Source: Bacteroidota bacterium
Lineage (GTDB): Bacteria > Bacteroidota > Bacteroidia > Chitinophagales > Chitinophagaceae
Direction of reading: 5' to 3'
DNA length: 64,000 nucleotides
NCBI GenBank assembly: GCA_023428755.1
Contig: JAEYWX010000029.1
Coordinates: forward strand, 1-64,000
The notes beneath the pieces were generated by a model. It worked only from the letters and a program-made list of their open reading frames with translations, did no database searches and was not told the origin of the DNA. Numbering within the stretch: the stretch's first letter is position 1; the number at the start of each line of letters is the position of its first letter. This document shows, piece after piece, positions 38,072-46,275 of this stretch. The position numbers and the translations under genes are program-made.

Positions 38072-39975
38072 AGCGGAATTTCCATTTTTACTGTGGTTCC
38101 ATTGTTATTGTAAATGGAAAAACGTCCACCAATACTTTCCATGCGCCGTTGCATATTTTTTAAACCGTTGCCAAACTGGTTGAGTTGCTCGGTATCGATG
38201 CCTTTCCCATTATCGCTGATCTCAATAATCATTTGTTGATTGAATGTGATGTTGATTGTTACTTCCGTTGCTGCCGCATGCTTCATTACATTGTTGATAG
38301 ATTCTTTCAGTACAAGAAAAATATTTCTACGCTTTACACCCGATATCATTGCATTCGGCACATTGGATGGAACATTGATGCGATAGTCCATTTCAAAATT
38401 ATCTAAGTACTCGGAAGCGTAGGAGCGGATATAGGCAACAAGGCTGTTTACCGTATCATTGCCTGGGTTCATACTCCAGATGATGGCATTCATCTTGGTC
38501 ATGAGTTCATTGGCGTTGTAAGAGATGCGTGAAATTTCTTCGATTGGCTGCTCCCTGGTTTTTTGCCGGGCAATTTCGCTCAACAAACGAATGGCTGTAA
38601 CGCCGCTTCCCAACTCATCGTGCATGTCGGCTGAAATACGGCTGCGTTCATCCTGTTGCGCACTCAACACCGCAATTTGTTTTTCGTATTCCTGCTTTTC
38701 CGCTTCCTGTTTAATAGCTTCATCCATCTTTACTTTTTCAATCAGCTCAATTTTGTTTTTGTACACAAGGCCAAGGAGGAAAAAGATCAGCTCAAGAAAA
38801 ATACCAACTTCAAAATACACCAGCGATTGGCGGAACAAGCCGGTTGCCGGTACAATGTTGGTTGCAGGAAACATAATGAGAAATTGCGAAAAAGCACCCA
38901 TCAACAGGTTCGAGACATTGCCTGCCAGCAGGTAATTCATCAACCGGTTTCGTTCTACAATTCCTAAAATGATATACATAATGCCAAGGAAAATGAGAAA
39001 GAACTTACTGCTGTTTTCAACAAATTCAAGTTTGGCGTAAGAGGCATCGGTAAAATAGAAAAATGAAAAAATGGAAAGGAATACGCCCAACGCCACTTCA
39101 GCAATAATGAACATTTTATTGAGCGTGGGATAGTTTTTAGGCGTATCCAAAAACATACGTGTAAAACCTATGTAGAAAATATAACCTAGTATCTGCAAAA
39201 AGTAATCGAGGTATTCTTCATTGAAAAAATTAAATGCAGTAGAACGTTTGTACAATGCTGCTTTTAAGAACAGCAGTATGGCCATGCACAATGCATAAAT
39301 GGAATAATACAGAAATGCCCGCTTGTAATTCTGTACATAGTTTGCAAACGAGTACAGCAGCATCATCAGTAAAAGGCCACACAATACATACGTAAACGTA
39401 TTTACACCATACCAGTTTGTGTGAATATTATTGATATGATCATCAAAGAAAATCGGGTTAATGAGATAGGGGTTTAACGTACTGATATTGGTTTTTGCAT
39501 AACGGCTGCGAACGAGCACCTGCATTTCAACGCCCGGTTGAATCGTAAAGTAGCGATATGAGTTTTCATTTTTGTCAGTTGCAATCTGTCCAGGTATCTC
39601 CTGCCAGGGGTAGTCGTTGTTGATTCGGGTATAAAGTATACATTCTTTCGCATATGTGCCGGGTGTTATAAAAAAATCACGGGGTTTATCTTCATCATTA
39701 TTGATCCAAAAGAGCAGATACACTTTTGAGTCAGTCATCAAGTGTTTTGCTACTGTACGTTTTGGTTTTTCGTTGAGGTGAAGAAACATTGTACCCCGTA
39801 GTGTTTGTAGATCGGTATTGTTGTTCGTGTCAACAAACACATGCATGTTTCTGGGTAAAAAATGCAGATTCTTAACTGTTGATGTATAAATCACAGACAG
39901 GCTTGTGTCCTCATGTGCCTTAGCAGTTGTTTGCAGCATCAGGAACAGAATAACGGGCAGGCAGTATTTTTTCAT
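38068..39975 (-). CDS. Orphan sensor histidine kinase with 7TMR-DISM sensor
   Basis: A 635-residue protein with a signal peptide (MKKYCLPVILFLMLQTTAKA), a periplasmic DISMED2-like beta domain (about 25-180) and a seven-helix 7TMR-DISM membrane region (about 185-390). A coiled segment (KVKMDEAIKQEAEKQEYEKQ) is followed by a HisKA_3-type dimerisation domain with phospho-acceptor His near 452 (SADMHDELGSGVTAIRLL), and an HATPase with NNVMKHA and ISDNGKGID plus GNGLKNMQRR. Domain order and motifs are complete. No response regulator gene is adjacent. The chosen start makes the signal peptide; the longer frame runs into the divergent ftsK gene. LuxR-type regulators are usual partners of HisKA_3 kinases. 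Confidence 0.9.
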   Translation of the reverse strand: MKKYCLPVILFLMLQTTAKAHEDTSLSVIYTSTVKNLHFLPRNMHVFVDTNNNTDLQTLRGTMFLHLNEKPKRTVAKHLMTDSKVYLLFWINNDEDKPRDFFITPGTYAKECILYTRINNDYPWQEIPGQIATDKNENSYRYFTIQPGVEMQVLVRSRYAKTNISTLNPYLINPIFFDDHINNIHTNWYGVNTFTYVLCGLLLMMLLYSFANYVQNYKRAFLYYSIYALCMAILLFLKAALYKRSTAFNFFNEEYLDYFLQILGYIFYIGFTRMFLDTPKNYPTLNKMFIIAEVALGVFLSIFSFFYFTDASYAKLEFVENSSKFFLIFLGIMYIILGIVERNRLMNYLLAGNVSNLLMGAFSQFLIMFPATNIVPATGLFRQSLVYFEVGIFLELIFFLLGLVYKNKIELIEKVKMDEAIKQEAEKQEYEKQIAVLSAQQDERSRISADMHDELGSGVTAIRLLSEIARQKTREQPIEEISRISYNANELMTKMNAIIWSMNPGNDTVNSLVAYIRSYASEYLDNFEMDYRINVPSNVPNAMISGVKRRNIFLVLKESINNVMKHAAATEVTINITFNQQMIIEISDNGKGIDTEQLNQFGNGLKNMQRRMESIGGRFSIYNNNGTTVKMEIPL

Positions 39976-40036
39976 GAAGCAGATGTTCCGCATCAAGATA
40001 AAAATTTTTTTGAGGAAACTGCTTTTCTTTTCCCGG

Positions 40037-40066
40037 TTGTTGGGTTGTTTCCATTCTTTATCTTTG
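40037..40066 (+). promoter_or_regulatory. Promoter of ftsK
   Basis: TTG (40037-40039), a 19-nt spacer and TATCTTTG (40059-40066) match the Bacteroidota consensus. The box ends 5 nt before the ATG at 40072, so the message may be leaderless. Confidence 0.55.
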
Positions 40067-40071
40067 TTTGT

Positions 40072-42585
40072 ATGGCTGGAAACCGCTCGAAGGAAAAGAA
40101 AAAAAAGGGAGCTGCTGAGCAACTGAAACAGGAAAAAGAGGAGCAGGTAACTGTAAAGGAACTGGTGAAAGATGAACGTACACACAAGATCACCGGTATC
40201 GCTTTCCTCATCGCTTCGCTGGTGTTGTTTATTGCTTTTACTTCCTATCTGTTTACCTGGAAAGAAGATCAGGATAAAGTGTTGCGTTATGCAACCGGTG
40301 TATTGTTTAATGAAGAAATGCAGGTCAATAATTTACTCGGCCGTTTTGGGGCATGGGTATCGCACCTGTTTTTTTACAAAGGCTTTGGTGTTGCTTCTTA
40401 TCTCATTTGTACATTCTTCTTTATTATCGGGGTTAATTTACTGTTTGGAAAGAAGTTGTTTTCCATGGCCCGCAATTTGAAATATGTAGTGGTAGGCTTG
40501 CTGGTGCTACCCGTTTTCTTTTCCTTTTTTATGCAAGGCTTTTCGTTTCCCTGGGGTGGGGCCTTTGGGAATTATGCTTCCGGCTGGCTAAGTGGCTTTG
40601 TTGGAAAAACCGGCACCGGACTCATTCTTTCATTGGCTGCAGTCTCTTATTTTATCTGGCGTTTTAATCCGGTGTTCAAGCTGCCGGCAAAAAAGCAACA
40701 GCAACCGGTTGTAGATGCAATTCCCGAAGAAATAACTGAACCAGTTGTGATAGACTTGGTTGAAGATAAGCGGGCAAAAAATCAACTAACCAAAGAATCT
40801 GCTTTTACAGCGCCTGTATTTCCGGAAGATGCAGCAAATCCCTTACATGAATTTTCAGTGGTGGAAAAAGAAGAGTTGGAAAAAGAGCAGCCTGATGTGT
40901 ATGCACCTCCGGTGGTGGATGAGCCAACAGTAGAAATGGAAATTCCGGTTGCTGAAAAACCGAAGAAGCCGTTAAAGGATGAACTGACAGAAAGTGATCT
41001 TGCCCTCGAAATAAAAAATGCAGAGCCGGAAGAAGAAGATGATGAAGAAGTATCTGCGAAAAAAGTAGTTGAAAATCTTCCGCCTTATGATCCGTTTCTT
41101 GATTTAAAGGATTATAAGTTCCCTTCGTTGAATTTGCTTGAAAACCATGGCAGCGAAAAAATTGTACAGGATCCACACGAACTGGAGAATTACAAAAACC
41201 AGATCATTAATACACTTCGCAACTACGATATTGAAATTCAGAAAATATTTGCTACTGTTGGTCCCACTGTAACCTTGTATGAAATTGTACCGGCTGCCGG
41301 TGTGCGTATTTCAAGGATCAAAAACCTTGAAGATGATATTGCACTAAGTCTTGCGGCTTTGGGCATCCGTATCATTGCACCAATTCCCGGTAAGGGAACT
41401 ATTGGTATTGAAGTGCCCAATGTAAAGAAGACGGTGGTGAGTATGAAAACATTGTTGTCGTCTGAAAAATTCCAGCACAACAATTTTGGTTTGCCGATTG
41501 CTATTGGGAAAAAGATCGATAACGAAAACTTTATTGTTGATCTTACCACCATGCCACACTTGTTGATGGCCGGTGCAACGGGTCAGGGTAAATCAGTAGG
41601 GTTGAATGCGATCCTTGTTTCGTTGTTGTACAAGAAACACCCATCGCAATTAAAGCTGGTGTTGGTCGATCCAAAGAAAGTGGAACTGAGTTTGTACCGG
41701 CATATCGAAAAACATTTCCTTGCCAAGCTGCCGGGCGAAGACGAAGCGATCATTACCGATACCAAGAAAGTGATCAATACATTGAATGCTTTGTGTATTG
41801 AAATGGATAACCGCTATGATCTGTTGAAAGAAGCGGGTTGCCGTAATTTGCGGGAGTACAACGAAAAATTTGTAGCACGGAAACTCAATCCGCAAAAAGG
41901 TCATCAGTATCTTCCGTTTATTGTACTGGTAGTGGACGAGTTCGCTGACTTGATCATGACTGCAGGTAAAGAAGTAGAGATGCCGATTGCCCGTTTGGCA
42001 CAGCTGGCCCGTGCGGTGGGTATTCACCTCATCATTGCTACACAGCGTCCATCCGTAAATATCATTACGGGTACTATTAAAGCCAACTTTCCGGCACGAA
42101 TCGCATTTAAAGTATCGTCTAAAGTTGATAGTCGTACCATCCTTGATACGGGCGGTGCCGAGCAGTTGATCGGAAAAGGGGATATGCTCATCAGTTATAA
42201 TGGTGAGCTTACCCGTTTGCAATGTGCGTTTGTGGATACACCTGAGGTGGATGAAATTGTTTCATTTATCAGCAAACAACGAGGTTATCCGCAGGCCTTC
42301 CTGCTGCCGGAGTACATTGATGAAAAAGATCTGGAAAGCAAAGATTTTGACCTGAGCGACCGTGATCCGTTGTTTGAAGATGCAGCCCGGCTGATTGTAC
42401 AGAACCAGGTAGGCTCTACATCCTTGCTGCAGCGGCGTATGAAGCTGGGCTATAACAGGGCCGGCCGCCTGATGGATCAATTGGAAGCTGCTGGTATTGT
42501 GGGTGGAAGCCAAGGCAGTAAAGCCCGGGATGTACTCATCAAAACAGAAGCTGAGCTCGACCAACACCTTGAAATGATGGGTTAA
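40072..42585 (+). CDS. ftsK: DNA translocase FtsK
   Basis: An 837-residue septum-located DNA pump that segregates chromosome termini and activates XerCD. It has four N-terminal transmembrane helices (about 40-190), a Pro/Glu-rich linker (about 215-350), and the alpha-beta RecA-type motor with Walker A GATGQGKS at 501-508 and Walker B VLVVDEFADLI. A C-terminal gamma winged helix (VGSTSLLQRRMKLGYNRAGRLMDQLEAAGIV) recognises KOPS-type sequences. The start MAGNRSKEKKKKG is set by the promoter; the longer frame crosses into the divergent kinase gene. Confidence 0.95.
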   Translation: MAGNRSKEKKKKGAAEQLKQEKEEQVTVKELVKDERTHKITGIAFLIASLVLFIAFTSYLFTWKEDQDKVLRYATGVLFNEEMQVNNLLGRFGAWVSHLFFYKGFGVASYLICTFFFIIGVNLLFGKKLFSMARNLKYVVVGLLVLPVFFSFFMQGFSFPWGGAFGNYASGWLSGFVGKTGTGLILSLAAVSYFIWRFNPVFKLPAKKQQQPVVDAIPEEITEPVVIDLVEDKRAKNQLTKESAFTAPVFPEDAANPLHEFSVVEKEELEKEQPDVYAPPVVDEPTVEMEIPVAEKPKKPLKDELTESDLALEIKNAEPEEEDDEEVSAKKVVENLPPYDPFLDLKDYKFPSLNLLENHGSEKIVQDPHELENYKNQIINTLRNYDIEIQKIFATVGPTVTLYEIVPAAGVRISRIKNLEDDIALSLAALGIRIIAPIPGKGTIGIEVPNVKKTVVSMKTLLSSEKFQHNNFGLPIAIGKKIDNENFIVDLTTMPHLLMAGATGQGKSVGLNAILVSLLYKKHPSQLKLVLVDPKKVELSLYRHIEKHFLAKLPGEDEAIITDTKKVINTLNALCIEMDNRYDLLKEAGCRNLREYNEKFVARKLNPQKGHQYLPFIVLVVDEFADLIMTAGKEVEMPIARLAQLARAVGIHLIIATQRPSVNIITGTIKANFPARIAFKVSSKVDSRTILDTGGAEQLIGKGDMLISYNGELTRLQCAFVDTPEVDEIVSFISKQRGYPQAFLLPEYIDEKDLESKDFDLSDRDPLFEDAARLIVQNQVGSTSLLQRRMKLGYNRAGRLMDQLEAAGIVGGSQGSKARDVLIKTEAELDQHLEMMG

Positions 42586-42638
42586 GCTGTTAAAATTTGC
42601 CGATTGATTGCTGCCGAGCCATTTAGCTGACAGATACC

Positions 42639-42646
42639 TATCTTTG
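42639..42646 (+). promoter_or_regulatory. -7 box for the LolA-like gene
   Basis: TATCTTTG matches TAnnTTTG and lies 149 nt upstream of the chosen start at 42796. No -33 match at 19 nt. The implied leader is about 140 nt long. Confidence 0.4.
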
Positions 42647-42664
42647 CGACCTTAATTTGGGTTA

Positions 42665-42694
42665 TTGCACAGCAGTGCAAAAACTTAAGTTTTT
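42665..42694 (+). promoter_or_regulatory. Hairpin and palindrome in the LolA-like gene leader
   Basis: TTGCAC-AGCA-GTGCAA (42665-42680) is a perfect 6-bp hairpin. The perfect 16-bp palindrome AAAAACTT-AAGTTTTT (42679-42694) overlaps its end. Both lie just after the predicted transcript start. The hairpin followed by a T-run could act as an attenuator. Confidence 0.4.
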
Positions 42695-42795
42695 ACGTTG
42701 CAACCTATCATCTTCATTTGCTATCTCAAGTTCAGAAAGCCGGCGATGCAGAAATATCACCGATAAATGTAAAAAGTCAAACGAAAATCAATCGA

Positions 42796-43461
42796 ATGAA
42801 ACCAGTTTTATTAGTTGTTGCCATAGTTCTGACAAGCCTGCCCGGTATGGGTCAAACAGCTAACATGGGTAAAAGCGACCCGGAAGCAAAAAAAGTATTG
42901 GATGCAGTAAGTGCAAAGTTTAAAACATTTAAGGCTGTGCAGGCTTTGTTCTCTTTCAAGAACGAAGATGCAAAAGGCAAAGTATTAGGTATTAAAAAAG
43001 GTACAGTTTATACAAAAGGCACTAAGTACCGTGTAACCATCACCGGGGCACAGGATATTTTTTGCGATGGTGTAAATATCTGGACTTACGACAAAGCTGC
43101 AAATGAAGTAACAATTTCAAAATACGATCCATCACAAAGTTCAATTACACCTCAAAAAATATTTACTAATTTTTACGATAACGATTTCCTCTATAAGTTG
43201 AATGGCGATAAAAAAGAAGCAGGGAAGGTGTTGCAGGAAATTGAGTTAACACCATTCGATAAAACAAAATCGTTTTTTAAAGTAATTGTTTGGGTTGATA
43301 AGGCTGCCAAAACAATATACAGTATGAAGGTGTTGGAAAAAAGTGGTAACAAATATACTTACACGGTTTCTTCTCTCAACGGAAAAGCTGCGTTAACAGA
43401 TGCTCAGTTTGCGTTTGATAAAGCAAAATATCCGGGAGTTGAAGTAGTAGATCTTCGGTAA
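42796..43461 (+). CDS. LolA-like outer-membrane lipoprotein carrier
   Basis: A 221-residue periplasmic protein with a signal peptide (MKPVLLVVAIVLTSLPGMGQ) and a LolA-type half-barrel: KKVLDAVSAKFKTFKAVQALFSFKNED, DGVNIWTYDKAANEVTISKYD and FVKVIVWVD-like strands. LolA ferries lipoproteins from LolCDE to the outer membrane. Bacteroidota often hold several LolA-like paralogs, so the exact cargo is uncertain. It lies 210 nt after ftsK, an order I associate with LolA-ftsK pairs in many genomes. Confidence 0.88.
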   Translation: MKPVLLVVAIVLTSLPGMGQTANMGKSDPEAKKVLDAVSAKFKTFKAVQALFSFKNEDAKGKVLGIKKGTVYTKGTKYRVTITGAQDIFCDGVNIWTYDKAANEVTISKYDPSQSSITPQKIFTNFYDNDFLYKLNGDKKEAGKVLQEIELTPFDKTKSFFKVIVWVDKAAKTIYSMKVLEKSGNKYTYTVSSLNGKAALTDAQFAFDKAKYPGVEVVDLR

Positions 43462-43480
43462 TAATTAATTGAATAAATAA

Positions 43481-43513
43481 AAAAGGGCCGCAATATTTTT
43501 TTGCGGCCCTTTT
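43481..43513. terminator. Bidirectional terminator between lolA-like and surface-protein genes
   Basis: AAAAGGGCCGCAA and TTGCGGCCCTTTT form a perfect 13-bp stem around 7 nt, with T-runs on both strands. It serves both convergent genes. Confidence 0.9.
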
Positions 43514-43536
43514 ACTTGCAAATCGTTTTTTATTAC

Positions 43537-46008
43537 TTATCTGATCAGTATGAAACTTCCTTTTGTAGTAACGGGAATATCATCTTTAATATACTTACAG
43601 AAGTAAACAAATGTACCGGGGTCTTGTGGTTTTCCTTTCACTTCGCCATTCCAGCCTTGGCGGAAATCGGTAGTAGAATAAACCACCTGTCCCCAACGGT
43701 TATAAATAGTGAGTGTGTATTCACGCAGGTTAAATGCGTTCAGAATTTTAAATTGATCATTTCGCCCATCGCCATTTGGTGTAAATGCATTCGGGAATAA
43801 TACCACACAATCTACACTACGTATCATTACTTCATCGGATGCAGATCCACAGGCATTGGCAACCGTTACAGAATAAGTGCCTGTTTGCCTTACTACAAAT
43901 TGCGGACTCGTCGAATTGTCCTGCCACAGATAGGATGTATATGTTCCGGGCGATAAAACCAATGTATCTCCTGTACACAATTCTCTGTTTGGTCCAAGGT
44001 TAGGACGTGGTTGCGTATCCACATTTAAAATGAGTGTTCGAATACTATCGCACCCGTTTGCAGCTATTAAGGTATCAACATAAGTTCCTGCATTTGTATA
44101 GCCGAGAAATGTTTGTCCTTGGCAAATTGTTTGGGTGATAGTTGATCTTGATCTTGGTAGTACAGTTAAATTCAGAGTACGGATACTATCACATCCGTTT
44201 GCAGCAACTAATGTATCAATGTAAGTACCTGTTTGTGTATAGCCGAGAAATACATTCCCCTCACAAATTGTTTGTGAAATAGATATCACAGATTTTGGTA
44301 AAACAGTTAAATGGAGCGTACGGATACTGTCGCATCCAATAGAAGTTCGTAATGTATCAATGTACGTTCCTGAAGTTGTGTATCCGTCAACTGTATCCCC
44401 TTCGCAAATTGTTTGAGTTATAGTAGATGTTTTACTTCCGCCAATGCCTATGGTAACTGAATCAATTTGACTGCCACAACCGGGAAGTGTTACGGTTACA
44501 TAGTACTTACCTGCATTTAAAACCGATGCATTATTAATGACCGGATTTTGAGCCGAACTTGAAAAATCTAATGGCCCGATCCATTGATAAGTAGCTGAAA
44601 GTAATGTATCGGCAAATAATTTAATCATACCGCCATCACAAATCATAGGGGTTGTTGTACTTGCATTTGCATAGTTGTTATTAAAGCTGCTGAAGAAACC
44701 ATAAGCTGTGCCCTCTCTGTCGTTGCCGATCAACACACCCAAATGGAAAAATGTTCGTGAATTTGTAATTGTAACAGGCGAGTCAATGGGCGAAATTGAA
44801 TTGGATAATAAAACGCTGGCTGACAGCCATTGATTTGATGTGCCGGGAACAGGAGTGAAGTCAGTAGCTTTTATAACGTTGGTATTGTTGTTCACTTTAA
44901 AAAATGATTCTCCTCCCGCCCTTACAAGTACATTTAGGTAGTTGCTCCTGCTACTGCTTCTTGTGTAGGTGGTTGATAAACTCCCCGTACATTTAACAGG
45001 GGGTAAAATTGCACCTCCCAACTCACATCCGATTCCTGATATCTGATACACATACACAGGATTAGACGACTGAATATAAGTAGAAGCATTGTTCAGGTTT
45101 GCCTCATGGGTTTGCCCTGCATTAAGTGTTGCAACTACATTACCATCCTGCGATACAGTAGTTCCATTTGCAGTAGCAGTGATGTATATTTTTTCCTGTG
45201 TTCCTAACAAATAGCCTTTTGTAGCTACATATTCGGTACCTGTAATATTAACTGGAATGGTCTGGTCGCCAATTAAATCAGCACAGGCATAACCCGGCGA
45301 TGTTACAAGGTCGTCTGCTAATGTTACTGCGATTGGTTTGGTTGATGTAACCCTTGATCCTCCCAAGTGATTCGCTGCAGCCTGCGAAGTGGCTATTGCT
45401 GCATAGGTTTGCCCTCTATTTAGTGTAATTGTAAATGGAACTCCTGCAGCATGCCCAACAATATTCTGACCCGGCGTTATGGTAACAGGTGTATTGTCTT
45501 CGGTAGCAACAATGTTAAACGAAGAATACGGTAAGGGGGTATGTAAAGATGTATTTGGTCCTGCATTTTGCGACGATATAAAAAAGTCATTACCTAAAGC
45601 GTTCCTGCCCTTCAGTACAAATAACTCAGGATTCCGGCTTGTGTGATTTACTTCATAGTAAACTGAAACAGGTGCTGTGGACACAATTCTTATTCCTTTG
45701 TTCTGAATTACATTTCCGGGCCCACACTCAATTGAGCTTAACCATGGCGTTAAATCAACGGATACACTTGAATTGGCGGGCACATTAATTACCTGCGTAG
45801 GCAGTCCACCTCCTCCAGGTTGTGATATGGTAACTGTACCGGATTCTTTAAAAGAAGCAATTCGTAAAAACGCAGGCCGATCGAGGCCGGTACTTGAAGA
45901 AATATCAGGTGCAGCAAACCAGAACTCCGTATCAATTTGGGCAAATGAAGTGTAGTTAGCTGCAAACAGGAAGCTGCATAACAGGAATGCTTTGGTTTTC
46001 CAATTCAT
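43537..46008 (-). CDS. Surface protein with IgGFc-binding-like and CHU_C domains
   Basis: An 823-residue secreted protein with a signal peptide (MNWKTKAFLLCSFLFAANYTSFAQ). An N-terminal region resembles the IgGFc-binding domain (EFWFAAPDISSSTGLDRPAFLRIA, KGIRIVSTAPVSVYYEVN). An Ig/PKD-like segment follows (VTVTLPGCGSQ), then three tandem repeats of about 47 residues with the core ITQTICEG...GTYIDTL...GCDSIRTL. A gliding-motility-associated CHU_C domain (LFPNAFTPNGDGRNDQFKI, IYNRWGQVVYSTTDFRQGWNG) ends the protein and is a T9SS type B sorting signal. It is probably an adhesin at the cell surface; the name IgGFc-binding does not prove antibody binding. Confidence 0.85.
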   Translation of the reverse strand: MNWKTKAFLLCSFLFAANYTSFAQIDTEFWFAAPDISSSTGLDRPAFLRIASFKESGTVTISQPGGGGLPTQVINVPANSSVSVDLTPWLSSIECGPGNVIQNKGIRIVSTAPVSVYYEVNHTSRNPELFVLKGRNALGNDFFISSQNAGPNTSLHTPLPYSSFNIVATEDNTPVTITPGQNIVGHAAGVPFTITLNRGQTYAAIATSQAAANHLGGSRVTSTKPIAVTLADDLVTSPGYACADLIGDQTIPVNITGTEYVATKGYLLGTQEKIYITATANGTTVSQDGNVVATLNAGQTHEANLNNASTYIQSSNPVYVYQISGIGCELGGAILPPVKCTGSLSTTYTRSSSRSNYLNVLVRAGGESFFKVNNNTNVIKATDFTPVPGTSNQWLSASVLLSNSISPIDSPVTITNSRTFFHLGVLIGNDREGTAYGFFSSFNNNYANASTTTPMICDGGMIKLFADTLLSATYQWIGPLDFSSSAQNPVINNASVLNAGKYYVTVTLPGCGSQIDSVTIGIGGSKTSTITQTICEGDTVDGYTTSGTYIDTLRTSIGCDSIRTLHLTVLPKSVISISQTICEGNVFLGYTQTGTYIDTLVAANGCDSIRTLNLTVLPRSRSTITQTICQGQTFLGYTNAGTYVDTLIAANGCDSIRTLILNVDTQPRPNLGPNRELCTGDTLVLSPGTYTSYLWQDNSTSPQFVVRQTGTYSVTVANACGSASDEVMIRSVDCVVLFPNAFTPNGDGRNDQFKILNAFNLREYTLTIYNRWGQVVYSTTDFRQGWNGEVKGKPQDPGTFVYFCKYIKDDIPVTTKGSFILIR

Positions 46009-46223
46009 GGGGTGGTTTTTAAATCGAATAGAATATTGGTGTCACAAATGAGCGTTGAACACTCTGGTTGCGATTGCTCGAAAATAATGAAGAGAAACGA
46101 ATAATACAAGCCTATCGTGCATACTAATAGGTAACAGTTACCATATATTAGGGAAACCCATATCAAATACCGTATTTTCATCATGTAAAATGAACGAAAA
46201 CCGGTTTTTGGAACTCGGGTGTC

Positions 46224-46257
46224 AAATAAAAAAGCCACGATTTTTAATCGTGGCTTT
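46224..46257 (-). terminator. Rho-independent terminator of the alpha-oxoamine synthase gene
   Basis: AAAGCCACGATT and AATCGTGGCTTT pair exactly around TTT, followed on the minus strand by a T-rich run. It lies 18 nt after the stop at 46276. Confidence 0.85.
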
Positions 46258-46275
46258 GAACATTTATTTCAACGA

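Noticed and set aside
39913..40071. Upstream extension of ftsK by 53 codons
   Set aside because: It overlaps the signal peptide of the divergent kinase gene and lacks FtsK-like sequence; a consensus promoter ends 5 nt before the ATG at 40072.
39976..40185. Upstream extension of the histidine kinase by 70 codons
   Set aside because: It runs antisense into ftsK, and the start at 39975 gives a clean signal peptide.
43537..46008. True immunoglobulin-binding virulence factor
   Set aside because: The IgGFc-binding-like domain name is inherited from a mucin-type eukaryotic domain; nothing in the sequence shows antibody binding.
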